NCBI GenBank assembly: GCA_964357255.1
Contig: CAYHKQ010000054.1
Location: forward strand, 1-18,117
Direction: 5' to 3'
DNA: 18,117 nt
Source of the DNA: JBBTIS01 sp038059855
GTDB lineage: Bacteria; Elusimicrobiota; Elusimicrobia; JACQPE01
Part shown: positions 1-7,017 of the stretch, one piece after another
Layout of the letters: each line of letters begins with the position of its first letter
Position numbering within the stretch: position 1 is the first letter of the stretch
Notes under the pieces: generated by a model
Seen by the model: the letters and a program-made list of their open reading frames with translations, nothing else
Told to the model about the DNA's origin: nothing
Databases searched by the model: none
Program-made: the position numbers and the translations under genes

Positions 1-821
1 CAGCGGTTGTTTTTGTGCAGGTTATTTTCGTTTTGGGTTTTTTGCCCTGCTGTTTTTACCGGGTACTCCGCGCGCGCCTGTGGGGCTGGGGGGGCCCAAG
101 GCCGGAGGCCTTGGACCCTGCCGGACTGTCCGGAGTCGGTCTTTATGCGCACGCCTTGGGGGCGGTAGGTTTTTTTGAGAGGAAGATTGATGCGCAGATG
201 GGGGTGGGCCGGGGTTCCCGCGACCAGGCCGAGATAAGTTTTTTCCACCAGGCGGCGCGCGAAAAGTCCGGTAAGGTGATCGTAGGTTTCCTTGGTCTTG
301 GCGACGAGGAGAAGGCCGGAAGTCCCTGCGTCGAGACGATGGACCAGGCCGTAGCGAGGGACGTGTTGATTCTTGGGGAATCGCTTGACGATCCACGCTA
401 GCACGCTCGGCTCTTGCCAGAGTCCGAACTGGCTCGCGGTATCCGTTGACATGTTGAAGGCCAGGGCTGATTTGGGATGGGTGATTAAACCGGAGGGCTT
501 ATTGATGGCCAGCATCTCTTTGTCTTCATAAAGAATTTCAGGTTGCGCCGCTATCGCGACCGATGGGGTTAAGGAAGGGTTTAAAACCGGCCCGCCCGGC
601 GGGGCTTCCAGCGTTAACGTTTCGCCGCCCTTGAGCCTGAAAGCCGGATCGTGAATTTTTTGAGCCTGACCGTCCGCCGTAACCAGCCGTAACCAGCCGT
701 TTTTGATCATTTTTTGAAGGACCGAGCGGGAAAGCCCTTGCCGGGCCAGACCGCCCGCCAGATAAGCGTCCAAGCGGGGCGGCCGGGGGTTGATTTCTAC
801 CTTAATTGAAATGGGTTCCAT
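1..821 (-). CDS. rluD: RluD/RluA-family 23S rRNA pseudouridine synthase, 3' end outside window
   Basis: Likely isomerises specific uridines to pseudouridine in large-subunit rRNA. About 273 codons are visible from ATG at 821 leftward; the frame is open to the window edge, so the C-terminus is missing. Residues ~15-75 resemble an S4 RNA-binding domain (RLDAYLA...SRSVLQKMIKNG...LKGGETLTL). The catalytic domain follows, with ILYEDKEMLAINKPSGLITHP and the signature HRLDAGTSGLLLVAKT, whose Asp is the family's catalytic residue. After KTYLGLVAG the sequence becomes Pro/Gln/Asn-rich and coincides with strong DNA palindromes (92-133), so the expected ETGRTHQIR-type segment is not reached. No clear Shine-Dalgarno precedes the ATG. 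It is divergent from the phoB-like gene. Family assignment is firm; RluD versus another RluA-family member, and whether the 3' part is intact, are not. Confidence 0.85.
   Translation of the reverse strand, partial: MEPISIKVEINPRPPRLDAYLAGGLARQGLSRSVLQKMIKNGWLRLVTADGQAQKIHDPAFRLKGGETLTLEAPPGGPVLNPSLTPSVAIAAQPEILYEDKEMLAINKPSGLITHPKSALAFNMSTDTASQFGLWQEPSVLAWIVKRFPKNQHVPRYGLVHRLDAGTSGLLLVAKTKETYDHLTGLFARRLVEKTYLGLVAGTPAHPHLRINLPLKKTYRPQGVRIKTDSGQSGRVQGLRPWAPPAPQARAEYPVKTAGQKTQNENNLHKNNR
92..133. repeat. Two adjacent palindromes inside the pseudouridine synthase gene
   Basis: CCAAGGCC-GGA-GGCCTTGG at 96-114 is a perfect 8-bp hairpin, extended outward by GGG/CCC across one mismatch (92-118). It is followed directly by CCGGAC-T-GTCCGG at 121-133. 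Both lie in the stretch where the encoded protein stops resembling the family, which suggests a palindromic repeat inserted in the coding sequence. Confidence 0.6.
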
Positions 822-864
822 GTTAAAAGAGATTACCAACAAGCAGGGCAACAATTTTCAGCTT

Positions 865-922
865 CGTCATTCCCGCAAAAGACGGGAATCCAGGCCCGGC
901 CCGCGCTTTCGCGGGGGTGACG
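865..922. repeat. REP/MITE-like cruciform dispersed repeat
   Basis: The element is bounded by CGTCATTCCCGC (865-876) and GCGGGGGTGACG (911-922), which are inverted copies apart from two T/C differences. Inside are two hairpins: ATTCCCG/CGGGAAT (869-875, 883-889) and CCCGCG-CTTT-CGCGGG (900-915). The TCATTCCCGC...GGGAATCCAGG style is that of widely dispersed bacterial palindromic repeats. It sits in the divergent spacer between the pseudouridine synthase and phoB-like genes and carries no ORF. Only one copy lies in this window, so its dispersal is inferred. Confidence 0.7.
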
Positions 923-967
923 ACGCTTGTGGATAATAGCAAGCCAGTATAGCTGTTCGGTGAATTT

Positions 968-996
968 TTGCCATGGGTCCAGGCGGGCTCTTTTAT
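968..996 (+). promoter_or_regulatory. Candidate sigma70-type promoter for the phoB-phoR-phoX block
   Basis: TTGCCA (968-973, 5 of 6 to TTGACA), a 17-nt spacer, then TTTTAT (991-996, 4 of 6 to TATAAT). This predicts a start near 1003 and a leader of about 58 nt before the ATG at 1061. I see no convincing tandem Pho box. The rest of the 822-1060 spacer holds only the cruciform repeat. Confidence 0.4.
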
Positions 997-1060
997 AGCC
1001 GGGCTGAATCAGGCAAAATAGGGAGCGGCGTGAGGCGAGGGATCAATAGCGGCAAAACAA

Positions 1061-1750
1061 ATGGCCAACGAAAAAATTTTGATCGTCGAAGACGAAAAGC
1101 ATCTCATTAAAATTTTAACCTATAACCTGGAAAAGGAAGGCTATCGCGTATTTTCCTCCAGCGATGGCGAGTCGGGGTTGGCGCTTTTTAAAAAGGAAAG
1201 GCCGGACCTGGTCATTCTCGATATCATGGTTCCTAAAATGAGTGGTTTTGAGTTCTGCAAAGCCGTCAGGAGAACGTCGGGGGCGGCAATCCTGATGCTG
1301 AGCGCCAGAAAGGATGAGGTGGATCGCGTCCTTGGCTTGGAATTAGGGGCCGATGATTACGTCACCAAGCCTTTTAGCGTGCGGGAGTTATTGGCGCGAA
1401 TTAAAGCGATTCTGCGGCGCGGATTTCAGAAGGATTTGCCGAGGCCTTTCCTGCGGGCCGGGGATATCGAGGTGGACCCGGAACGCTACGTTGCCCGCGT
1501 TGGCGGCAAGCCCGTTGCTTTGAGTCCCTAAGAATTTGAGTTTTTGAAGTGTCTTTTTGAAGCCGAGGGTCGGGCGCTGACACGGGATCAAATTTTGCAA
1601 AAAGTTTGGGGGCATGACCGTGCCTTGGAAATTGACACGAACACCGTTGATCAGCACGTCGCCCGTTTAAGAAACAAGCTGGGGGCCGAATCTTCCCGTA
1701 TCGTCACGGTCAAAAATGTCGGCTACCGGTTATACTCGGAGCGGGCATAA
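1061..1750 (+). pseudogene. phoB: PhoB-type OmpR-family response regulator interrupted by an in-frame TAA
   Basis: A two-domain DNA-binding response regulator, normally activating phosphate-starvation genes. The receiver domain (residues 1-120) has the acidic pair at 10-11, phosphoacceptor Asp54 in VILDIMVP, Ser81 and Lys103 in VTKPF. The winged-helix domain is also clear (EFEFLKCLFEAEGRALT, ILQKVWG, VDQHVARLRNKL, VGYRLY). Between them, codon 157 (1529-1531) is TAA, exactly in frame: LSP-stop-EFEFL. Family members usually have Lys, Thr or Arg there (LSPKEFELL), so one A-to-T change in AAA explains it. Both halves otherwise align without a shift. As written, translation would give a lone 156-aa receiver domain. 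The end overlaps a large palindrome. It could be a real nonsense mutation, a base-call error, or readthrough; TAA ends other genes here, so general recoding is unlikely. Confidence 0.85.
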
Positions 1751-1774
1751 ATTTTATGCCCGCTCCGAGTATAA
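1730..1774. repeat. 45-nt near-perfect palindrome at the regulator-kinase junction
   Basis: The arms 1730-1751 and 1753-1774 are 22-nt perfect inverted copies separated by one T. The left arm is the end of the phoB-like gene including its stop codon; the right arm is its reverse complement and runs into the kinase leader. No T-tract follows it, so it is not a typical terminator. Confidence 0.9.
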
Positions 1775-1791
1775 AGGCAAGCTACTGAGCG

Positions 1792-3009
1792 ATGCGCCGT
1801 TGGGTGAGCCGATTTTTTACCCGGCCTGTCTCGGAACTGGCCAAGGTCGCGCGGCAATTGGCCGAAGGTAATTACGACGCCCGCGTCGTCTCGCGCTTGA
1901 GTGGCGAACATGGCCGTCTTGGGGCGACCTTAAATCTTCTGGCTGAAAAATTTCAGGAGTCCATCAGGGAGCTTTCCCTGGAAAAAGGCCGTCTTTGCGC
2001 TATCCTGGCCAACATGGTCGAAGCGGTGGTGGCCATCGGCGCCGAGGACCGGATTCTGGCGGTTAATCCCGCCTTATGCCGACTTTTTGGCGTGAATAGC
2101 CGGGAGTGTATCGGGAAACCCTTTTTGGATGTCTTTCGTCACAGCCAACTTAATTTTTTGCTGGCCGCAACGAAGGAAGGCCATGGAGAGAAAACCGCGG
2201 AAATAAAAGTTTTTACTCCCGAGGAGAGAACCTTTGAGGCTCATGCGGTTCCCCTGGTTCTGGAGGATGGCAAGCCGGGCGCCCTCTTGGTTCTTCATGA
2301 CATCACGCGCCTGCGCGCCTTAGAACAGCTTCGAAGGGACTTTGTGGCCAATGTCTCCCACGAGCTTCACACCCCCTTGGCTTCCATCAAGGCGTTTGCC
2401 GAAACCTTGCTGGCAGGAGCTCTTGAGGACCCGGACCATCGCAGGGAATTCGTCGAAGCCATTGAGAAAGATGCCGACCGAATGACTTCTTTGGTTGAGG
2501 ATTTGCTTCATCTGGCCTTCATTGAATCGGGCCGCCAGGGTCTTCGTTTAGAGCCCGTTTCCCTTGCCGATCTGGCCCGGGACGAGACCGCTCGATTAAA
2601 GCCTCTGGCCGAGAAGAAGAAGATAAAACTGGATTGCCAATGGGACCCCGCTATCCCTTTGGTCAGGGCCGATAAGAATCAAATCCGCCAGGTTGTGACG
2701 AATTTCTTAGATAATGCCATTAAATTCAATAAGGAAGGCGGCCGAGTCGGCATCTCGGCTGATGTCAAGGATGGCTTTGTCGCCCTTTCTATCGAGGACA
2801 CGGGCATAGGCATTCCCAGCGAAGACCTGGCTCGCATTTTTGAGCGTTTTTATCGCGTGGATAAGGCCCGGTCTCGTGAGTTAGGCGGCACTGGCTTGGG
2901 ATTGGCTATCGTCAAGCACATCGCGGAGTCCCACGGCGGTTCCGTGAGCGTTGAAAGCGTGGAAGGAAAAGGCTCCGTCTTTCGCTTGACCCTCCCCATA
3001 AATTTTTAG
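1792..3009 (+). CDS. phoR: PhoR-type sensor histidine kinase lacking its transmembrane sensor
   Basis: Autophosphorylates on His and would pass phosphate to the PhoB-like regulator. It has 405 residues in the order partial HAMP (about 4-57, TRPVSELAKVARQLAEGNY), PAS (about 65-170, ILANMVEAVVAIGAEDRILAVNPA), HisKA with His190 in NVSHELHTPLASIK, and HATPase_c with N-box NFLDNAIKF (304-312), G1 DTGIG (336-340) and G2 GGTGLGL (365-371). The H-box has HTPL where RTPL is usual. The N-terminal membrane helices and periplasmic loop of standard PhoR are absent; there are only 41 nt between the upstream stop and this ATG. An earlier in-frame ATG (1756) is cut off by TGA at 1786-1788. The catalytic core looks intact, so this is either a truncated remnant or a soluble derivative. 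The stop is 5 nt before the phoX-like gene. Confidence 0.85.
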   Translation: MRRWVSRFFTRPVSELAKVARQLAEGNYDARVVSRLSGEHGRLGATLNLLAEKFQESIRELSLEKGRLCAILANMVEAVVAIGAEDRILAVNPALCRLFGVNSRECIGKPFLDVFRHSQLNFLLAATKEGHGEKTAEIKVFTPEERTFEAHAVPLVLEDGKPGALLVLHDITRLRALEQLRRDFVANVSHELHTPLASIKAFAETLLAGALEDPDHRREFVEAIEKDADRMTSLVEDLLHLAFIESGRQGLRLEPVSLADLARDETARLKPLAEKKKIKLDCQWDPAIPLVRADKNQIRQVVTNFLDNAIKFNKEGGRVGISADVKDGFVALSIEDTGIGIPSEDLARIFERFYRVDKARSRELGGTGLGLAIVKHIAESHGGSVSVESVEGKGSVFRLTLPINF

Positions 3010-3014
3010 TAGAC

Positions 3015-4229
3015 ATGGCGATAATGATTGATTCTGTGATTCGACTAGCGCTAGCGCCGGCGGTTTGCTGGGCGCTTGTGGCCGGTTCCCTGGCTTGGGC
3101 CGAGCCGGCGAAAAGTTGCGTTGGGTCTGCGTTGACGGAGGACCCCAAGGAATTTTTGGACCTGCCGGAGGGCTATATCTATGAAACGCTCATGGAGTCA
3201 GGAAAGCCCATGAGCGACGGCAGGATTTTTCCTTGGCGACCGGACCTTAATGTTTATATTCCCTTGATAGGCCCGCGCGCGTTTTTAGTGACCAGCCATG
3301 AATTGGCCCAGGATAAAAATCCGGAGTGGGGCACGGGCTCCTTGACACGCTTGTATTTGGTAGACGACAAAATTGAGGAGTCCCGGATTTTGGCGGAGGG
3401 GATGCGAAATAATTGTAGCGGGAGCCTGACGCCTTGGGGCACGGTGCTGACCAATGAGGAATACCCGCGTGAACCTGACGAGGAGTTCTCCGGGGAGGGT
3501 TTTGTCTGGGAGGTTGATCCTCATACCGGGAAAAAATGGAAGCTGGAGAAGTTGGGCCGTTTTTCTCATGAAAGCGCTGTCGTGAGCAAGGAGGGGGTGG
3601 TGTATATGACCGAGGACGCTCCGGGCGGTCTTCTCTACCGCTTCGTTCCCAAACGCCCCGGGAATTTGAAGGAGGGTGTTCTTAGCGCCTACAACTATCG
3701 CCGCAAGATATGGATAGAAATTCGCGATCCCTTTCACGCCCGCCATGAAGCCGTCACTAAATTGGCCACGGGATTTAACCGGCTCGAAGGCCTGGCGCTA
3801 AGTCACGACGGCAGATTTCTTTATTTTGACGCGACCGGCGACCCTGACGTCACGGAGAAACCCGATCTCTATGGACGCATTTATAAGTTAGATATTAAAA
3901 GCTCCAAGCTCAAGGTTTTTTATGAGGGCGACGGCGATGTGTTGGCGAATCCGGATAATTTGATTTTTGACAAGAAGGGCAGGCTTTGGATTATGGAGGA
4001 TCAGGGGGAAGCTAATTTGGACAGGTTCGGCAATAACGAGATTTTGGTGATGAAGCAAGATCGTAAAACTTGCGTTTTCGCCCGTTTGCGCGATTTTAGT
4101 TGCGAGCCTACCGGCCCGGAATTTTCATCGGACGGAAATAGTTTTTTCTTGAGCGTTCAGTGCAAGAAGCAGACCGACCGGCTACTTAGAATTAGCAACC
4201 GCAATCCGAAAAAAGGCTTGTTACCCTGA
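3015..4229 (+). CDS. phoX: PhoX/DUF839-family secreted phosphatase-like protein
   Basis: Probably releases phosphate from organic phosphoesters outside the cytoplasm; PhoX enzymes are metal-dependent beta-propeller alkaline phosphatases. The N-terminus is a signal peptide (hydrophobic residues 9-27) with a likely cleavage at AWA-EP (29/30). It has no twin-Arg motif, although classical PhoX proteins use Tat. DUF839 hallmarks are present: TSHE (93-96), NCSGSLTPWGTVLTNEE (133-149), GRFSHE (181-186), YMTEDAPGGLLYRFVP (197-212), NPDN...GRLWIMED (312-329) and EPTGPEF (364-370). At 404 aa it is on the short side for the family. The start chosen is ATG 3015; ATG 3024 is an alternative that keeps the signal peptide. 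Its place behind phoB/phoR supports a phosphate-scavenging role. Substrate and metal content cannot be read from the sequence. Confidence 0.75.
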   Translation: MAIMIDSVIRLALAPAVCWALVAGSLAWAEPAKSCVGSALTEDPKEFLDLPEGYIYETLMESGKPMSDGRIFPWRPDLNVYIPLIGPRAFLVTSHELAQDKNPEWGTGSLTRLYLVDDKIEESRILAEGMRNNCSGSLTPWGTVLTNEEYPREPDEEFSGEGFVWEVDPHTGKKWKLEKLGRFSHESAVVSKEGVVYMTEDAPGGLLYRFVPKRPGNLKEGVLSAYNYRRKIWIEIRDPFHARHEAVTKLATGFNRLEGLALSHDGRFLYFDATGDPDVTEKPDLYGRIYKLDIKSSKLKVFYEGDGDVLANPDNLIFDKKGRLWIMEDQGEANLDRFGNNEILVMKQDRKTCVFARLRDFSCEPTGPEFSSDGNSFFLSVQCKKQTDRLLRISNRNPKKGLLP

Positions 4230-4234
4230 CCCCG

Positions 4235-6943
4235 GTGGCCGGAGCCCCGTTTCATCTTCGCTGTTCCTATCGTTTCTGGGGAACGACGTGGAAACGCTTT
4301 AGCGTCCTGGCGGAACGGCTCATCAAGCCCGGCGAGCGGGCGCTGGCCTTGGTTTCGGGCGGGCCGGATTCCATGGCCATGGCCTGCTGGTTGGGCCTTC
4401 TGGCTCGCGAGCGCGGGTTTTTTTTATCCCTGGCTCATTTTAATCATGGCCTGAGGGCTCATTCGGCCAAGGCCGAGGCTCTGGCACAAGGCTTGGCCGA
4501 GCGGCTCAACGCGCCTTTTGTGTCGGTGAAAATTGCGGTGCAGAACGCGGCTGAGCGCCGCGGCCAAGGCTTGGAAGACGCGGGCCGTTTTCTTCGTTAT
4601 CGAGAGGCGGCCCGGCTGGCCACGCGTCTGGGGGCCTGTAAAATCGCCGTGGCCCATACGATGGAAGAGCAGGCGGAGAGCGTGCTGATTAACATTTTAC
4701 GCGGCGGCTCGGCCCAAGGGATCTTAGGGGCTCGAACCGAGCGGCCCCTCCTGCCGGGCTCGAAATTAAAGCTCATCCGGCCTATGTTGGAAATTCGCAA
4801 AGACGAGGCGATTCGATTTTTAAAGGACAACCGGATCGTTTATTTTGACGACCCCATGAATCGTGATCCACGTTTTCTTCGCTCCCGAATCCGCCATGAA
4901 CTTCTGCCAAAGCTCATTGAACTTCATCCCAAGGCCGTCGAGCACTTCGCGCGTTTGAAGCGGCGATTGGGCGGTTTAGCGATTAAGAGATTAAGTGATA
5001 AAAGGTATTTCCTTTTTTTACTTACTTGCTCAAGCGCGCATCTATATATGCGCCCCTGTCTTTGGGCGGCTTCGCCGAGCCAGGTGCCGGTTTCCTCAAG
5101 CCCTTTGGTTATCGCAGTTCATTATCCTAAGGAGGGAGCCTCCGTAGGCGCGGTGCGGAGCATGTATCTTTTGGGTAATGTCCAGCCCCCGTCGGCGCAA
5201 TTTAAAATTAACGGCGAAGCCGTGGTCCTTTACAAAAACGGCGCCTTTTTGGCGTATCAGCCGGTGGCGGCCGGCACGTTCACGTTTCATTGCGAGGCAT
5301 CGTGGTCCGGCCAGAGCGTAAGCCTGAATCGTCGCATACAGGCGGCTAAACCTTTATCGGCAAGCTCCACGGACGCGATGGTTCTTGAAGAGGATTTTTT
5401 AATGCCTAAAAAGGACGCTGAACTTAGAACGGGCGACTGGCTCAATGTGCAGGTTAAGACCGCCGCCGGCCTGAAGGGATTTTTTAAAATTAAAGGGATC
5501 GGACGCGAGGTTCCATTTGTTGAGGTTTCCCCGGCCGGCCTTTATCAGGGGGCCTGTGAGATTCAACAGGGGGATGAGACCGAAGGGGCTGAAATTCGGT
5601 TTGTCTTAAAGGGCAAGGCCGGCAAGATTAAAGGGAAGGTTCCCGGACTACTGACTATTCTTAAGAATGATCCCCGTGTGGCCGAGGTCAATCCTGGAAA
5701 ATTTGATTCGGCGGTCATTCGCACCGGGCCGGGCCGGGGTTATTATTGGTTTTTGCCTTCGGGAACCAGAGTCCTGGTGGACGCTCGCTCCGGCGATGAG
5801 ACAAGGCTTCGCTTGTCGGACAACGAGACGGGATGGACGGATTCGTCCAACCTTGAGTTTTTGCCCGCCGGCACGCCCCCACCCTCGGCCGTTCTCTCCA
5901 TGATTCGGACTCAGGCGGGCAAGGATGGGGGTTCCGTTCACTTGGTCTTGGGAGAGAGAATTCCCTATTTGGTGGAACAGCCCCGGCCTGATATGTTAAA
6001 GGTTAAGCTCTACGGCACGTACGGCCATGTCAATTGGATGATTTACGCCCCGCAGGATCATTTCATCCGTCAAACCCGATGGCGTCAGGAAACGACGCAG
6101 GTGGTTTCGGTGGAGATCGAGCTGGAATCGCCATTGTGGGGCTATGAAGCCTTTTATGAACCGGGCGGCTTGCGGCTTGAGTTGAGAGCGGCGCCGACCC
6201 TGGCGAGCCTGCCGGCGAGTTCCCTGAAAGACCGCACCATCGTCCTTGACCCCGGCCACTCGCCTTCCGACCCCGGCCGCGTCACGCCCATGGGTTCAAC
6301 CGAGCGCGAGTTGAATTTTAAAACCGCGTTGGCCTTGAAAAAATTGTTGGAACAGGAAGGGGCCAAGGTTGTCATGACCCGGGAGGCGGACCTGGAGGTG
6401 AGCCTCACCGAGCGCGTGCGAATAGCGGTCCGGGCCAAGGCTGACGCCTTCATCAGCCTTCACAATAACGCCTTGCCCGACGGGGACAATCCCTTTGACG
6501 GTCCGCGCGGGTTTTCCGTTTTTTATTACAACCCCTTGAGCCTGGAACTGGCCCGGCATATTCACCGGAGCTATCAAAAAAATATTCCCCTGGCCGACGA
6601 AGGTTTGCGCTACGGCAATTTAATGGTGGCCCGCATGACGGCCATGCCCGCCGTTCTGGTCGAATCCGCCTATTTTATTTATCCCGAGCAAGAGGAAATG
6701 CTGATGGACTCCTTGTTTCAAGAACGCCTGGCCCAATCCTTGCTCGATGGATTAAGAGGATTTTTCGAGGGGGCGCGTCGCCAATACGGCGGAGGGGGAG
6801 GTATAATAGAATCTGTCGCACCCGATAGCCCGGCGAAGACAACCGTTCCTGAGGCCAAGGTTTCCGAGACTGAACTTTTGATTTCTTCTCCTGTTTTGAA
6901 AACGCCGTCCTTGCCCCGGCGTGAGCGCAAGCGCCGCAAGTAG
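4235..6943 (+). CDS. tilS: Fused ORF: tRNA(Ile)-lysidine synthase TilS plus N-acetylmuramoyl-L-alanine amidase
   Basis: One 902-codon frame from GTG 4235. Residues ~20-245 are TilS, the enzyme that makes lysidine in the tRNA(Ile) CAU anticodon: PP-loop SGGPDS (41-46), AHFNHGLR, AHTMEEQAESVLINILRGG and FLRSRIRHELLP. The usual TilS C-terminal part is missing. Residues ~249-280 (IKRLSDKRYFLFLLTCSS...LWAAS) look like a signal peptide, with a weak lipobox-like FLLTC. Next come an Ig-like domain (~288-370), an SH3-like domain (~500-560) and an Amidase_3 catalytic domain (~667-845) with zinc/catalytic residues His675 (LDPGH), Glu690, His743 (SLHNN) and Glu810 (VLVES). The tail is Pro/Ser/Lys-rich. 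A cytoplasmic tRNA enzyme joined to an exported wall hydrolase is paradoxical. TAG and TAA lie in the other two frames at the junction (~4975-4983), so a one-base indel separating two genes is plausible. No good internal start is visible. Confidence 0.8.
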   Translation: MAGAPFHLRCSYRFWGTTWKRFSVLAERLIKPGERALALVSGGPDSMAMACWLGLLARERGFFLSLAHFNHGLRAHSAKAEALAQGLAERLNAPFVSVKIAVQNAAERRGQGLEDAGRFLRYREAARLATRLGACKIAVAHTMEEQAESVLINILRGGSAQGILGARTERPLLPGSKLKLIRPMLEIRKDEAIRFLKDNRIVYFDDPMNRDPRFLRSRIRHELLPKLIELHPKAVEHFARLKRRLGGLAIKRLSDKRYFLFLLTCSSAHLYMRPCLWAASPSQVPVSSSPLVIAVHYPKEGASVGAVRSMYLLGNVQPPSAQFKINGEAVVLYKNGAFLAYQPVAAGTFTFHCEASWSGQSVSLNRRIQAAKPLSASSTDAMVLEEDFLMPKKDAELRTGDWLNVQVKTAAGLKGFFKIKGIGREVPFVEVSPAGLYQGACEIQQGDETEGAEIRFVLKGKAGKIKGKVPGLLTILKNDPRVAEVNPGKFDSAVIRTGPGRGYYWFLPSGTRVLVDARSGDETRLRLSDNETGWTDSSNLEFLPAGTPPPSAVLSMIRTQAGKDGGSVHLVLGERIPYLVEQPRPDMLKVKLYGTYGHVNWMIYAPQDHFIRQTRWRQETTQVVSVEIELESPLWGYEAFYEPGGLRLELRAAPTLASLPASSLKDRTIVLDPGHSPSDPGRVTPMGSTERELNFKTALALKKLLEQEGAKVVMTREADLEVSLTERVRIAVRAKADAFISLHNNALPDGDNPFDGPRGFSVFYYNPLSLELARHIHRSYQKNIPLADEGLRYGNLMVARMTAMPAVLVESAYFIYPEQEEMLMDSLFQERLAQSLLDGLRGFFEGARRQYGGGGGIIESVAPDSPAKTTVPEAKVSETELLISSPVLKTPSLPRRERKRRK

Positions 6944-7005
6944 TAGGGGCGGGTATTTTTCTGAATTTTTCGACCAGAGGGGTAGTTTTAGGGTTGATTT
7001 CGCGG

Positions 7006-7011
7006 TAGAAT
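7006..7011 (+). promoter_or_regulatory. Candidate -10 box giving a leaderless hpt transcript
   Basis: TAGAAT (5 of 6 to TATAAT) ends 6 nt before the hpt ATG at 7018, so a normal start point would fall on or beside the A of ATG. There is no Shine-Dalgarno between it and the start codon. The -35 region is poor (TAGTTT at 6983-6988). Confidence 0.35.
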
Positions 7012-7017
7012 AGATAA

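Noticed and set aside
22..396. 124-codon minus-strand frame inside the pseudouridine synthase region
   Set aside because: The true frame carries HRLDAGTSGLLLVAKT; this one is an Arg/Pro-rich alternative reading.
1529..1531. Genome-wide stop-codon recoding as an explanation for the TAA
   Set aside because: TAA, TAG and TGA all terminate other intact genes in this window at expected ends.
1730..1774. Rho-independent terminator after phoB
   Set aside because: No T-tract follows, the loop is one base, and the kinase gene begins right after it.
4967..5050. Separate amidase start at TTG 4967 or ATG 5048
   Set aside because: No ribosome-binding site precedes either, and ATG 5048 falls after the signal-like segment. 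Left as one fused ORF with the doubt stated.
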